Of a stretch of 64,000 bases of DNA, positions 18,055-27,111 are shown one piece after another. The DNA is taken from NCBI GenBank assembly GCA_040391135.1, contig JBEBYL010000012.1, positions 16,589-80,588 on the forward strand, read 5' to 3'. How positions within the stretch are numbered: position 1 is the stretch's first letter; each line of letters opens with the position of its first letter. The position numbers and the translations under genes were made by a program. A model generated the notes under the pieces. The model was not told the DNA's origin and ran no database searches. It was given only the letters and a program-made list of their open reading frames with translations. Source of the stretch: G025836975 sp040391135. Its GTDB lineage: Bacteria > Pseudomonadota > Gammaproteobacteria > Burkholderiales > Burkholderiaceae_B.

Positions 18055-18534
18055 TCAGGACATGGCGGCCGACGGCACAAGCTCCTGCTTGAGGGATTCC
18101 ATTTCTTGAGCCAGATCCTTCAGGTCTATCTTCTTGGAAATCACCTTGGGGAACAGCTCGCCCTCTTCCTCCGTGACATGGTGGTTCACATATTCCCCCA
18201 GCACGGTGAATTTCGCATCGTACAGCTCGTCTTCGGGCCCCATGCCCTGAAGCTGGGCGATAAGCTCCTTGGCCGAGGCATGCTCCACCAGCGCCTCGTT
18301 GAGTAAGTCACCGAAGGCCTCGGGATCCTGCTCCCGCAGAAAGGGATAAAACTTCTCCTCTTCAATTTTCGTATGCACGGTCAGCTCCGTACAGGCTTCC
18401 TCCACCATTTTTTGCCGGGCAGCGACATCCTTCTCCTTTTCAAAGTCCTTGAAGATCTTCCTGACCTTCCGGTGATCGTCCAGCAATAGACTCAATGCCG
18501 CCTTCTGAGCCGTGGGAATTTCCGATTTATTCAT
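18055..18534 (-). CDS. Hemerythrin-domain protein
   Basis: About 159 residues from the ATG at 18534, which has AGGAG at good spacing. The four-helix bundle carries the di-iron ligand pattern: H in LLLDDHRKVRKIF, HxxxE in LTVHTKIEEEKFYPF, H in EALVEHASAKELI and HxxxxE in VNHHVTEEEGELFP. Such proteins bind oxygen, NO or iron in the cytoplasm. It belongs to the minus-strand series with topoisomerase IB and the ABC-receiver fusion, suggesting an oxidative or nitrosative stress theme. Confidence 0.9.
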   Translation of the reverse strand: MNKSEIPTAQKAALSLLLDDHRKVRKIFKDFEKEKDVAARQKMVEEACTELTVHTKIEEEKFYPFLREQDPEAFGDLLNEALVEHASAKELIAQLQGMGPEDELYDAKFTVLGEYVNHHVTEEEGELFPKVISKKIDLKDLAQEMESLKQELVPSAAMS

Positions 18535-18628
18535 GTTCGCTCCTGTACGCAAAGCTGTTTAGGCGTGTTCCGGAACTTGTGCCCGGCAATCTCCACGGAG
18601 CAATTTGCATGCCATCCAAAGCAGGCAG

Positions 18629-19516
18629 TCAAGGCAAGGCCGGACCAGCCGGCCGGGCGGCATGCTTGTGCGAGCGCGAACCGTAGCGGTTGGCATAGCA
18701 CCAGGTAAATTCGGCGCCCAGCAGGAAGATTTGCGCCGCGTAATACACCCAGATCAGCACGACGATCAACGAGCCGGTGGCGGTCAGCGACGATACAGTC
18801 GAACTCTTGCCCAGATACAGGCCAATGCCGGCCTTGCCGACCTCGAACAGCACGGCCGTCACCGCCGCGCCGACCCGCACGTCGCGCCAGGCTATGGTGG
18901 CCTGCGGCATGAATTTATATATGGCGGCGAACAGCACCACCGTCATGCTCAGGGAAAAAGCCGCGTTCGCGATCTGGAGCACCGCCTCCCATCCCGGGAA
19001 GAAAGCGCTGCTCCATTGCCCCAGTACGGCGAGCAGCGCACTGGCGACCAATGACACCAGCAAAAGGAACCCCAGGCCCAGCACCAGGCCGAAGGAAAGC
19101 AGCCGGGCCCGGAACAGCGCCCACAAGCCCGCTCTTTTCTGCTTGCTGGGAACCTGCCATATCCGGTCCAGCGCGCTTTGCAATTCGGCAAAGACACGGG
19201 TCGCGCCCACCGCCAGAATGACAACACTGACCAGGGTGGCGAAAAAACCCTGGGTCGGCTTGTCGGCGCTTTTTATCAGGCTTTGTATTCCCGAAGCGCC
19301 TTCGGGTCCGACCAGGCCGCCCAACTGGCTAATGATTTCCCCCCTTACCGCGTCTTCCCCCCACACCGTGCCGGCCACGGCGATCACGATGATCAATAGC
19401 GGAGCGATCGAGAAAATCGTGTAGAAGGCAAGCGCGGCTCCCAGGCTGGACGCATAATCCTCTTTCCAGGCCAGAAATGCGCTTTTCACCAGATCGAGGA
19501 ATGCCCTAGCCGTCAT
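18629..19516 (-). CDS. YihY/BrkB family inner-membrane protein
   Basis: 295 residues with six hydrophobic helices. Family blocks: AFLAWKEDYASSLGAALAFYTIFSIAPLLIIVIAVAG, EIISQLGGLVGPEGASGIQSLI, ATRVFAELQSALDRIWQVP, and the C-terminal GSLIVVLIWVYYAAQIFLLGAEFTWCYANRYGS. The family includes BrkB of Bordetella, once linked to serum resistance; the molecular role is unsettled. It starts 28 bp after the unknown gene at 19545-20069. Confidence 0.9.
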   Translation of the reverse strand: MTARAFLDLVKSAFLAWKEDYASSLGAALAFYTIFSIAPLLIIVIAVAGTVWGEDAVRGEIISQLGGLVGPEGASGIQSLIKSADKPTQGFFATLVSVVILAVGATRVFAELQSALDRIWQVPSKQKRAGLWALFRARLLSFGLVLGLGFLLLVSLVASALLAVLGQWSSAFFPGWEAVLQIANAAFSLSMTVVLFAAIYKFMPQATIAWRDVRVGAAVTAVLFEVGKAGIGLYLGKSSTVSSLTATGSLIVVLIWVYYAAQIFLLGAEFTWCYANRYGSRSHKHAARPAGPALP

Positions 19517-19544
19517 GGTGCGCTGTGCCGCCGGGCAGTCTGCC

Positions 19545-20069
19545 TCAAGGTATCGCCCTGTCGTGGCCGAGAGACGGCGCCTCCGGGATGGAAGCCGCCC
19601 TCTGCTTGGCCAGCGCTTTCAGGCAATGGGCGACGCTGGCCGCAATCGCCTCGTCGAACCAGGGCTGGGCTCCGCTGACTCCCACGGCGATGCCGTCGAT
19701 GCATGCGCTGCCCCATAAGCCGGTATCCGTATCCTTTAGCAAATGAGGCGCCAATTGCCGCACGAAATGTCCGTCCCGGCCTGTCCGCCAGGCCACGCGC
19801 GCCTTATCGCGCGCAAAACGGGCATAGTCGGCGTCCCAGGCGGAGCGATCTCCCACGGCATGCTCGTAAAGGACCGCATGATCGAAATCGCTTGCCTCGG
19901 GTCCCAACGCCGGATCCATGATCACAATATAAAGAAAGCCGCTATCGCCGATCGTGCGCTGCAGCAGGCCTTGTTCCACCATGGGCAAAACCAGGGCGAC
20001 CGCCTCGCGGGCAGCTCGTTGATCGGCAAAGAAGCTGCCCGATGCGAAGGGTTCCTTGTCTTCCATCAT
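19545..20069 (-). CDS. Conserved-looking protein of unknown function
   Basis: 174 residues with no signal peptide and no membrane helix. I do not recognise the family. The N-terminal half (SFFADQRAAREAVALVLPMVEQGLL, then IVIMDPALGP) is acidic. The C-terminal part, GLWGSACIDGIAVGVSGAQPWFDEAIAASVAHCLKALA, resembles the small GlcG/HbpS-like fold in pattern only. A ribosome-site-like GGAG lies about 9 nt before the ATG. It is in the same strand series as BrkB and DUF4142, so it may share their stress regulation. Confidence 0.6.
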   Translation of the reverse strand: MMEDKEPFASGSFFADQRAAREAVALVLPMVEQGLLQRTIGDSGFLYIVIMDPALGPEASDFDHAVLYEHAVGDRSAWDADYARFARDKARVAWRTGRDGHFVRQLAPHLLKDTDTGLWGSACIDGIAVGVSGAQPWFDEAIAASVAHCLKALAKQRAASIPEAPSLGHDRAIP

Positions 20070-20087
20070 CCTGCGCTCTCCGGCTTC

Positions 20088-20609
20088 TCATTCGGCTTTG
20101 TGTAGTGCGGCATGCATCTGCTTGGCCATCTGCAAATGGCCTTGCAATACGGGCAGGGTCTTGGAGGCGAATGCCTTCACATCGCTGTCAGCGGCGTTTT
20201 TCGAGGCATTGGTGAAAAGGGCCACCGCCTCTTCATGTGCCATCACGCCGATTTCCTGAGCGTACTTCTTGTCGAACTCCCCGCCTTTCAGCTTGCCCAG
20301 CGCCGCAAGCTGATCCTGCTGCTTTTTATTCATCGACGCCGGCAGTTGTACGCCCTTGGCCTGGGCCAAGGCTTTCAGTTCGGCATCCGCCTTGCCGTGA
20401 TCGGCCAGCATTTTTTGCGCGAACGACTTTACCTGCGCGGATTGCGCCGATTTCTCCGCCAGTGTGCTGGCTTCCAACTCCAGCTTGCCCGCCGCCGCCG
20501 CCGAAGCCATGAAGGTCATGTCGGCTTTGCCGATATCGGCGGCCAGGGCCGCTCCGGATACGGCGCATAGCGCAAGGGAAAAACACAGTTTGGGAATAGA
20601 TAAACGCAT
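20088..20609 (-). CDS. DUF4142 exported protein
   Basis: About 173 residues from the ATG at 20609, preceded by AAGGAG. Signal peptide MRLSIPKLCFSLALCAVSGAALA, cleaved before ADIGKADMTF. The mature protein is an all-helical ferritin-like bundle of the DUF4142 type: FMASAAAAGKLELEASTLAEKSAQS, VKSFAQKMLADHGKADAELKALA, GEFDKKYAQEIGVMAHEEAVALF and VLQGHLQMAKQMHA. Function is unproven; family members are often envelope or stress-induced proteins. Confidence 0.88.
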   Translation of the reverse strand: MRLSIPKLCFSLALCAVSGAALAADIGKADMTFMASAAAAGKLELEASTLAEKSAQSAQVKSFAQKMLADHGKADAELKALAQAKGVQLPASMNKKQQDQLAALGKLKGGEFDKKYAQEIGVMAHEEAVALFTNASKNAADSDVKAFASKTLPVLQGHLQMAKQMHAALHKAE

Positions 20610-20680
20610 GGCGGGCTCCTTGGATGGTCGAAATGCAAGCGCCATACACCAGCAAGCGCCATGCCGCGGCATGGCCGCGC

Positions 20681-21196
20681 TTATGCGGATGCCGATCGGC
20701 TCAAGCGCCGTATCAGCGCCGCATGCCGGGGATAGGCCGCCACCAGATCGTCAGCGGATGCCAGCTCGAATTCGCTGAATTCGAATCCCGGGGCCACCGT
20801 ACAGCCCACGAACGCATAGCCGGACGGATCCGCCAGTTCCGCAGCGAACCAGCAGCCGGCGGGAACCACAACCTGGAATGACGAGCCGGGGATTTGCAGC
20901 GCATTGCCCAGCCGATGGGTGAGCTGCTGCCCATCGGGAGTCAAGACATGGACGTCCAGCGCATGGCCGGCGTAAAAATGCCAGATCTCGTCCGAGGCAA
21001 TCCGGTGCCAGGCGGAATAGGCGCCCTCGCTGAGCAAGTAATAGATAGCCGTCGATGCCGCGCGCCCGACCTTGGAAACGCCGCGCACGACCCGCTCGGC
21101 ACTGCGATAGGTTTCGGCGTAATGGCCGCCTTCAGGATGGGGCGAAAGCCCGAACTGTTGAATAAGGCGCTCCACGGCCGGATCGATTGTGCCCAT
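20681..21196 (-). CDS. Cupin DUF985 family protein
   Basis: About 171 residues from the ATG at 21196. The cupin core is clear: LIQQFGLSPHPEGGHYAETYRS, STAIYYLLSEGAYSAWHRIASDEIWHFYAGHALDVHVL, SFQVVVPAGCWFAAEL and AFVGCTVAPGFEFSEFELA. DUF985 cupins have a conserved His/Glu barrel site, but their substrate is uncertain. It ends the minus-strand series and is divergent from the MFS gene. Confidence 0.87.
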   Translation of the reverse strand: MGTIDPAVERLIQQFGLSPHPEGGHYAETYRSAERVVRGVSKVGRAASTAIYYLLSEGAYSAWHRIASDEIWHFYAGHALDVHVLTPDGQQLTHRLGNALQIPGSSFQVVVPAGCWFAAELADPSGYAFVGCTVAPGFEFSEFELASADDLVAAYPRHAALIRRLSRSASA

Positions 21197-21309
21197 ATGC
21201 CTGTCCCCACTAGAGTCCTGAAACCGCAAATATACATAAATGAGCGAAATATCGAAGCGCTTGCGGTGCAAGCAACACAAAAGGCAAGTTATGGTGTTCA
21301 ATACCGCTC

Positions 21310-22593
21310 ATGAAGATCGACACCCAATCATCCGGCGACGTTGAATCGCCCTATGCCTGGACACGGCTCATCGTGTCTCTGTTGTTGATGACGATCGGCG
21401 GATCGGGCATGTATTCCGTGACGGTGGTGCTGCCGCAAATACAGGCGGAGTTCGGCGTAAGCCGGTCGGATGCCTCACTGCCCTACACCCTGACGATGGT
21501 CGGCTTCGGCCTGGGCGGCATACTGATGGGCCGCCTCTCGGATCGCTTCGGCGTGTTCTTCCCCATCGTGGTGGGCACGCTGGGCATCAGCTCGGGATTC
21601 ATGCTGGCCGGTTCGGCCGGCAGCCTCTGGCAATTCAATCTGGCGCAAGGCCTGCTTATCGGACTCATGGGCACGGCGGCCAGCTTCGCACCCTTGGTCG
21701 CGGATACCTCCCAATGGTTTACACGCCGGCGCGGCATCGCGCTGGCCATTTGCATGAGCGGCAATTACCTGGCCGGGGCCGTGTGGCCGCCCATCATGCA
21801 GCACTTCATCGACACCGTGGGCTGGCGCCAAACCTACCTGGGCATAGGCATGTTCTGTTTTCTGTCCATGCTTCCGCTGGCGCTGGTCTATCGGCGCCGG
21901 CCGCCATCGACGCAACCGTCGGCGTCCAGCGTCCAGTCCAGGCCCAAGGCGCGATTCGCCCTGGAGGCGGCCCGCTCCGACCCTTCCCGGCCGCTGGGCC
22001 TGACGCCGGGCGCCTTGCAAGTGCTGCTGTGCATCGCCGGCGTGGCCTGCTGCGTGGCCATGGCCATGCCGCAAGTCCATATCGTGGCGTACTGCGGCGA
22101 CCTGGGCTTCGGCGCCGCCCGAGGCGCCGAAATGCTGGCGCTCATGCTGGGCCTGGGCATCGTCAGCCGCCTGATGTCGGGCTGGATCTCCGACCATATC
22201 GGCGGCTTGCGCACCCTGCTTCTGGGGTCGGTGCTTCAGGGCATCGCCTTGCTGATGTTCCTGTCCAGCAATGGCCTGGTTTCGCTGTATGTCATTTCGG
22301 GCTTGTTCGGTCTGTTCCAGGGCGGCATCGTCCCGGCCTACGCGTTGATCGTCCGCGAATTCTTCACGCCCAAGGAAGCCGGAGCGCGCGTGGGCACTGT
22401 GCTGATGGCCACGCTTTTCGGCATGGCCCTTGGCGGCTGGATGTCGGGCGCCATCTACGATCTTAGCGGCTCTTACCAAGCCGCCTTCGTCAACGGCCTG
22501 GCCTGGAATGCGCTGAACATCAGCATCATCGGATTCCTGCTGTACCGCGCCAAGCGGGGGCCGGGCCGGGCGGGCGTCCCCATGGGGGCATAA
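21310..22593 (+). CDS. MFS transporter
   Basis: 427 residues with about 12 membrane helices. The loop 2-3 signature is GGILMGRLSDRFG and its second-half counterpart is RLMSGWISDHIGG. A long central loop (residues 196-230, rich in Ser/Arg/Pro) separates the two halves. The layout and the segment FGVSRSDASLPYTLTMVGFGLGG resemble organic-anion (monocarboxylate or oxalate/formate type) carriers. The substrate is unknown; a nearby dehydrogenase and Bug protein point to organic acids. Confidence 0.88.
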   Translation: MKIDTQSSGDVESPYAWTRLIVSLLLMTIGGSGMYSVTVVLPQIQAEFGVSRSDASLPYTLTMVGFGLGGILMGRLSDRFGVFFPIVVGTLGISSGFMLAGSAGSLWQFNLAQGLLIGLMGTAASFAPLVADTSQWFTRRRGIALAICMSGNYLAGAVWPPIMQHFIDTVGWRQTYLGIGMFCFLSMLPLALVYRRRPPSTQPSASSVQSRPKARFALEAARSDPSRPLGLTPGALQVLLCIAGVACCVAMAMPQVHIVAYCGDLGFGAARGAEMLALMLGLGIVSRLMSGWISDHIGGLRTLLLGSVLQGIALLMFLSSNGLVSLYVISGLFGLFQGGIVPAYALIVREFFTPKEAGARVGTVLMATLFGMALGGWMSGAIYDLSGSYQAAFVNGLAWNALNISIIGFLLYRAKRGPGRAGVPMGA

Positions 22594-22635
22594 GCCACCA
22601 GGCCGGACCCGATCGGATTGACGCCAAGCGCGGCC

Positions 22636-23544
22636 CTAGCTGCGAAACGACAGCGCGACGAAATCCACAAAGGCGCGCACGCGCGTCGACAGTTGATGCC
22701 TTTGCAGGTAGGTTGCGTAGATATCGGCATCGGGCGTCTGGTAATCGTGCAATACCTGCACCAGGCGGCCGCTGTCCAGATAACGGGAAATATCCCATTC
22801 GGCGCGCATCAGGATGCCATGGCCATCCAGCGCCCAGTTCACCGCCGTTTCCCCATCGTTGGTGCTCAGCGTGCCGTGCACCCGCACGACTTCAGTCGTT
22901 TTTTCGCCGCCCTGCTCGGTGGTCAGGCGCCAGACGCCATAGGCTTCGTCGCCCTGCTGTATGCCTATGCAGTTATGTTTTTCCAGATCCTTGGGTGTGG
23001 CGGGCGCCGCATGGCGCGCCAGATAGGCGGGCGAGGCGCACAGCAGCCTGCGATTGGCCGCCAGGCGCCGGGCCATGATGCGGCCGTCGGGCGGTTCCCC
23101 AAAGCGGATGCACACATCGAACGCATCGCTGCTGAAGGCGGGAGGGTCGACCGACAGCTGCAATTGCACCTGCACGTCCGGATGCTTCAGCATGAAGCGC
23201 GACACCAGCGGTGCGATATAGCTGCGGCCGAATCCCGGCGATGCATTGACGCGCAGCAAGCCTTTGGGCGCCGCCCCGGATCCCGCCAGCAGTTGCTCCA
23301 TGTCGTCGATTTCGGCCAGGATGCGGCGGGCATGGGCCAAGTAGATTTCGCCCTCGGGCGTCAGCCGCATGCGCCGGGTCGTTCGTATGACCAGCGGTAT
23401 CCCCAGGCGCGCTTCCATTTGCGCAAGACGCTTGCTGACCGCGGGGGTGGTCACGCCCAGGGTACGCGCGGCCGCCCCCAGCCCCGCCGATGCGGCAAGA
23501 ACCGAAAAAAAAGCCAGCTCGGAGGGATGGGTTCCAGAAGTCAT
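22636..23544 (-). CDS. LysR-family regulator, DmlR-like
   Basis: 302 residues. N-terminal HTH: LAFFSVLAASAGLGAAARTLGVTTPAVSKRLAQMEARLGIPL, then RRMRLTPEGEIYLAHARRIL. The effector domain starts LLRVNASPGFGRSYIAPLVSRFMLKHPDVQVQLQL and contains FDVCIRFGEPPDG. Divergent from the D-malate/tartrate dehydrogenase gene across about 118 bp, the arrangement of E. coli dmlR-dmlA, so it probably activates that gene. Confidence 0.88.
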   Translation of the reverse strand: MTSGTHPSELAFFSVLAASAGLGAAARTLGVTTPAVSKRLAQMEARLGIPLVIRTTRRMRLTPEGEIYLAHARRILAEIDDMEQLLAGSGAAPKGLLRVNASPGFGRSYIAPLVSRFMLKHPDVQVQLQLSVDPPAFSSDAFDVCIRFGEPPDGRIMARRLAANRRLLCASPAYLARHAAPATPKDLEKHNCIGIQQGDEAYGVWRLTTEQGGEKTTEVVRVHGTLSTNDGETAVNWALDGHGILMRAEWDISRYLDSGRLVQVLHDYQTPDADIYATYLQRHQLSTRVRAFVDFVALSFRS

Positions 23545-23662
23545 GCGGACGCGTTTTGATTATTGAATACAAGTTAACAGTGGTTTCACCGGCAGCCCCT
23601 CATTTTGGACTGAATTGCTCCTATAGTTCAAGCAAAGCCAAGCATTGCAATAGGAGCATTGG

Positions 23663-24733
23663 ATGAAAACATATCGCATCGCCACGATTCCCGGCGACGG
23701 CATCGGCAAGGAAGTCATACCCGCGGGCCAGGAACTGCTACAGGCATTGGCCGCGGCGGACCGCTCTTTCGCCTTCGAATTCGAAAACTTCGATTGGGGC
23801 GGCGACTACTACCGCAAGCACGGCGCCATGATGCCTGAAGACGGACTGGATGCCCTGCGCGGCAAGGACGCCATTCTGTTCGGCTCCGCCGGCGATCCGG
23901 ACATTCCCGATCACATCACGCTATGGGGCCTGCGCCTGAAAATCTGCCAGGGTTTCGACCAGTACGCCAATGTCCGCCCCACCCGGATTCTTCCCGGCAT
24001 CGACGCGCCGCTCAAGCGCTGCGCCATCGAAGACCTGAACTGGGTCATCGTCCGTGAAAACTCCGAGGGCGAATACTCGGGCGTGGGCGGGCGAGTCCAC
24101 CAAGGACATCCCATAGAAGCGGCCACCGACGTTTCCATCATGACGCGCGCCGGCGTGGAGCGCATATTGCGCTACGCCTTCCGGCTTGCCCAGTCGCGTC
24201 CCCGCAAGCTGCTCACGGTCATCACGAAGTCCAATGCCCAGCGCCACGCCATGGTCATGTGGGACGAAATCGCCAAGCAGATATCGGCGGAATTCCCCGA
24301 TGTCGCCTGGGACAAGGAACTGGTCGATGCCGCCACCGCGCGCATGGTGAACCGGCCCGCATCCATGGACACCATCGTCGCCACCAATCTGCACGCCGAC
24401 ATCCTGAGCGATCTGGCCGCGGCGCTGGCGGGCAGCCTGGGCATCGCGCCCACCGGCAACATCGATCCCGAAAGGCGTTACCCATCCATGTTCGAGCCCA
24501 TCCACGGATCGGCCTTCGACATCATGGGCAAGGGCCTGGCCAATCCCGTCGGCACATTCTGGTCGGTCGTCATGCTGCTGGAGCACCTGGGCGAAACCGC
24601 CGCCGCCCAGCGGGTCATGCGAGCCCTGGAATACATAACCTCCCGCCCCGAGTTGCATACCGGCGATCTGGGCGGCAGCGCCACGACCGCCGCCGTTACC
24701 AAGGCCATGTGCGAACGGGTTGCACAAGCCTGA
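23663..24733 (+). CDS. dmlA: D-malate / tartrate dehydrogenase (isopropylmalate-dehydrogenase superfamily)
   Basis: 356 residues. It oxidatively decarboxylates D-malate or oxidises tartrate with NAD and a divalent metal. Landmarks: RIATIPGDGIGKEVIPAG, LRLKICQGFDQYANVRPTRILPG, IVRENSEGEYSGVGGRVHQG, the catalytic Lys in ITKSNAQRHAMVMWDEIA, metal-binding Asp residues in NLHADILSDLAAALAGSLG and FEPIHGSAFDIMGKG. IVRENSEGEYSG and VHQG separate it from LeuB and favour TtuC/DmlA. AGGAG precedes the ATG. The downstream Bug protein gene (24789) is probably in the same operon. Confidence 0.88.
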   Translation: MKTYRIATIPGDGIGKEVIPAGQELLQALAAADRSFAFEFENFDWGGDYYRKHGAMMPEDGLDALRGKDAILFGSAGDPDIPDHITLWGLRLKICQGFDQYANVRPTRILPGIDAPLKRCAIEDLNWVIVRENSEGEYSGVGGRVHQGHPIEAATDVSIMTRAGVERILRYAFRLAQSRPRKLLTVITKSNAQRHAMVMWDEIAKQISAEFPDVAWDKELVDAATARMVNRPASMDTIVATNLHADILSDLAAALAGSLGIAPTGNIDPERRYPSMFEPIHGSAFDIMGKGLANPVGTFWSVVMLLEHLGETAAAQRVMRALEYITSRPELHTGDLGGSATTAAVTKAMCERVAQA

Positions 24734-24788
24734 TCCGCAGCGCAGCAATACGGCGCCACCCGGCGCCTACATAAAACAGGAGACAAGC

Positions 24789-25796
24789 ATGAAAAAAAAT
24801 CAAATGAATAAAACGGGAAGAAAAGCAGCCGGACTTGCGAAGGCGGGCGTTGGCGCGCTGGCCGTGTTCGCCTTGTCCGGTTCCCTGGCCATGGCCCAGG
24901 CCTGGCCCGACAAACCGGTCAGCCTGGTCGTGCCCTTCGCGGCGGGCGGCACCACGGATGTGCTGGCGCGCGCCCTGGGCGATCAGCTGTCCAAGTCACT
25001 GGGGCAGCCCGTGATCGTCGAAAACAAACCCGGGGCGGGCGCCACGCTGGGCGCCGACATCGTCGCGCGCTCCAAGCCCGACGGCTATACGCTGCTCATG
25101 GGGGCGGTGCATCACACCATCGCCACCAGTGTCTATAAAAAACTTTCCTACGATTTTCAGAAAAGCTTCGAGCCCATAACGACGGTTGCCCTGGTGCCCA
25201 ACGTGCTGGTCGTCAACGCCAACACGCCCGTCAAGACGCCGGCGGAATTGGTCGCGATGGCCAAGAAATCGGCGACCAGCCTGGCATACGGATCAAATGG
25301 CTACGGCACCTTGCAGCACCTGATCGGCACGCAATTCGCCATGCAGAACGGCATCGAATTGCTGCATGTGCCCTACAAGGGCAGCGGCCCGCTGACCACC
25401 GACCTTATCGGCGGCCAGGTCACCATGTCTTTCGACACGGTCACTCCCGTCCTGCCGCATATCCAGGCCGGCAAGCTGCGCGCCCTGGCGGTCACCACCG
25501 CCAAGCGCTCGTCCGTGCTGCCCGATACGCCGACCTTGAACGAATCTGGCATGCATGACTTTGACCTTGGAACCTGGTTCGGCGTGCTGGCCCCCGCGGG
25601 TACGCCGGCAAATGTCCTGGACAAGCTCAACACTGAAATGGTCAAGGTCATCAAGTCGGCCGACTTCCGCGACAGGATGTCCAAGATCGGCGCCGAGCCT
25701 ATAGGGAATACGCGTGTGGAGATGACCAAGCAGATCGACGACGACACCAAGCGTTTTGCCGAAGTCATTAAAAAGGCCAACATAACGGTTAACTGA
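24789..25796 (+). CDS. Bug-family tripartite tricarboxylate transporter substrate-binding protein
   Basis: 335 residues from the ATG at 24789 (AGGAG upstream). Signal peptide: basic start, then VGALAVFALSGSLAMAQA. The mature protein opens WPDKPVSLVVPFAAGGTTDVLARALGDQLSKSLGQPVIVENKPGAGATLGADIVA, the Bug/TctC signature. Bug proteins bind carboxylates in the periplasm. No TctA/TctB membrane genes are nearby, so it is an orphan binder; coupling to the dehydrogenase suggests a C4 hydroxy-acid ligand. Confidence 0.92.
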   Translation: MKKNQMNKTGRKAAGLAKAGVGALAVFALSGSLAMAQAWPDKPVSLVVPFAAGGTTDVLARALGDQLSKSLGQPVIVENKPGAGATLGADIVARSKPDGYTLLMGAVHHTIATSVYKKLSYDFQKSFEPITTVALVPNVLVVNANTPVKTPAELVAMAKKSATSLAYGSNGYGTLQHLIGTQFAMQNGIELLHVPYKGSGPLTTDLIGGQVTMSFDTVTPVLPHIQAGKLRALAVTTAKRSSVLPDTPTLNESGMHDFDLGTWFGVLAPAGTPANVLDKLNTEMVKVIKSADFRDRMSKIGAEPIGNTRVEMTKQIDDDTKRFAEVIKKANITVN

Positions 25797-25843
25797 ACCC
25801 AGAGATATCGGACTACCGAGCCTGGCATCCAGGCTGATCAAAG

Positions 25844-25880
25844 AACAGGCCGCCGATCGTGAGATCAGGCGGCCTGTTTT
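25844..25880 (+). terminator. Rho-independent terminator after the dehydrogenase / Bug protein genes
   Basis: Stem arms AACAGGCCGCC (25844-25854) and GGCGGCCTGTT (25868-25878), exact complements, with a 13-nt loop and a following T-run. The remaining 150 bp up to the peptidase gene are AT-rich and probably hold its promoter. Confidence 0.85.
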
Positions 25881-26031
25881 ACTGGATTCATATACAGCAA
25901 TTTCCGCAGAATGGCGCCAAGCTTGCAAATTACTTAAAAAAAAACTTAAAAGAATGTTGTAACTACCTAATATAAAGACATTTTTTCTGATATTATCACT
26001 TCAACTAAAAATACGTCCTCGTGCCCACGAC

Positions 26032-27096
26032 ATGCCTGCAACCCGGAACACACCCTTGCGTCGCTTCTCCCTATTGGCTTTGCTGCCCGTATGCTTCGCT
26101 TTCGCGTTAAGCACCAGCGTTCCGGCCCAGGCGCGAACACAGACGAAAACCGCTCAAACACAGAAAGCCGGCACCTCGGCAAAAAAGCCTGCTGCTAAAA
26201 AAACAGCCAAGCGCAAGATCGCCAAGGCCCGGCCGGCCAGCGCCGGCAAGTCTCATATTGTACGGCGCCAGAACCTGCGCACCGCCAGCTACGCCCCGCT
26301 TGCTCAGGAAGCCGCGCCCGCGGCAGGGCTGGATACGCGGCAGGCCATGCTGCGTTCCGAGGTCGCTTTCGTGCAGGACCTTGAAAGCTCCCATGTCCTT
26401 TATGACAAGAATGGCGACGAGGTCCGCCCGATTGCATCCATCTCCAAGCTGATGACCGCGCTGGTGGTGGCTGAAGCCGGCCTGCCCATGGACGAGGTCC
26501 TGGAAATTTCCGATGCCGATGTCGACCGCCTGCGCCATTCGCGTTCGCGCCTGCGGGTCGGCACCCAGCTTAGCCGCGCCGACATGCTGCACCTGGCGCT
26601 GATGTCTTCGGAAAACCGCGCCGCCCATGCACTGAGCCGCTATTATCCGGGCGGCATGCCCGCCTTTGTGCGCGCCATGAACGACAAGGCCCGTGCCCTG
26701 GGCATGCGCAAGACGCACTTCGTCGAGCCCACCGGCCTGTCCAGCGAAAACGTTTCCTCGCCGCGCGACCTCGTCAAGCTGTTGCGCGCCGTCAGCAAAC
26801 AACCGCTGATCCACCGCTACACCACCGACGACAGTTATCTGGTCGATGTGGGCCGGGGCCGGCAATTGGTCTACAACAATACCAATCGCCTGGTGAAGAA
26901 TTCCGACTGGGACATCCGGATCTCCAAAACCGGCTTCATCAATGAAGCCGGCGAATGCCTGGTCATGCTGACCCGCATCGACAACCGCGATGTCGCCATC
27001 GTACTGCTCAACTCCACCGGCCGCTATTCACGCATCGGCGACGCCGTGCGCATTCGCAACCTGGTTGAAAACGACAGCAACGTGGCGATGCTCTAG
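26032..27096 (+). CDS. pbpG: D-alanyl-D-alanine endopeptidase, PBP7-like
   Basis: 354 residues. Signal peptide LALLPVCFAFALSTSVPAQA, then a Lys/Ala-rich linker (residues 38-75, KKPAAKKTAKRKIAKA) that may bind cell wall or membrane. The SxxK-family peptidase S11 domain follows with ASISKLM (Ser-Lys), SSENRAAHA (SxN) and SKTGFINEAGE (KTG). Such enzymes cleave peptidoglycan cross-links in the periplasm. Length matches PbpG apart from the basic linker. Confidence 0.9.
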   Translation: MPATRNTPLRRFSLLALLPVCFAFALSTSVPAQARTQTKTAQTQKAGTSAKKPAAKKTAKRKIAKARPASAGKSHIVRRQNLRTASYAPLAQEAAPAAGLDTRQAMLRSEVAFVQDLESSHVLYDKNGDEVRPIASISKLMTALVVAEAGLPMDEVLEISDADVDRLRHSRSRLRVGTQLSRADMLHLALMSSENRAAHALSRYYPGGMPAFVRAMNDKARALGMRKTHFVEPTGLSSENVSSPRDLVKLLRAVSKQPLIHRYTTDDSYLVDVGRGRQLVYNNTNRLVKNSDWDIRISKTGFINEAGECLVMLTRIDNRDVAIVLLNSTGRYSRIGDAVRIRNLVENDSNVAML

Positions 27097-27111
27097 GGCC
27101 GCGCCCGGACC

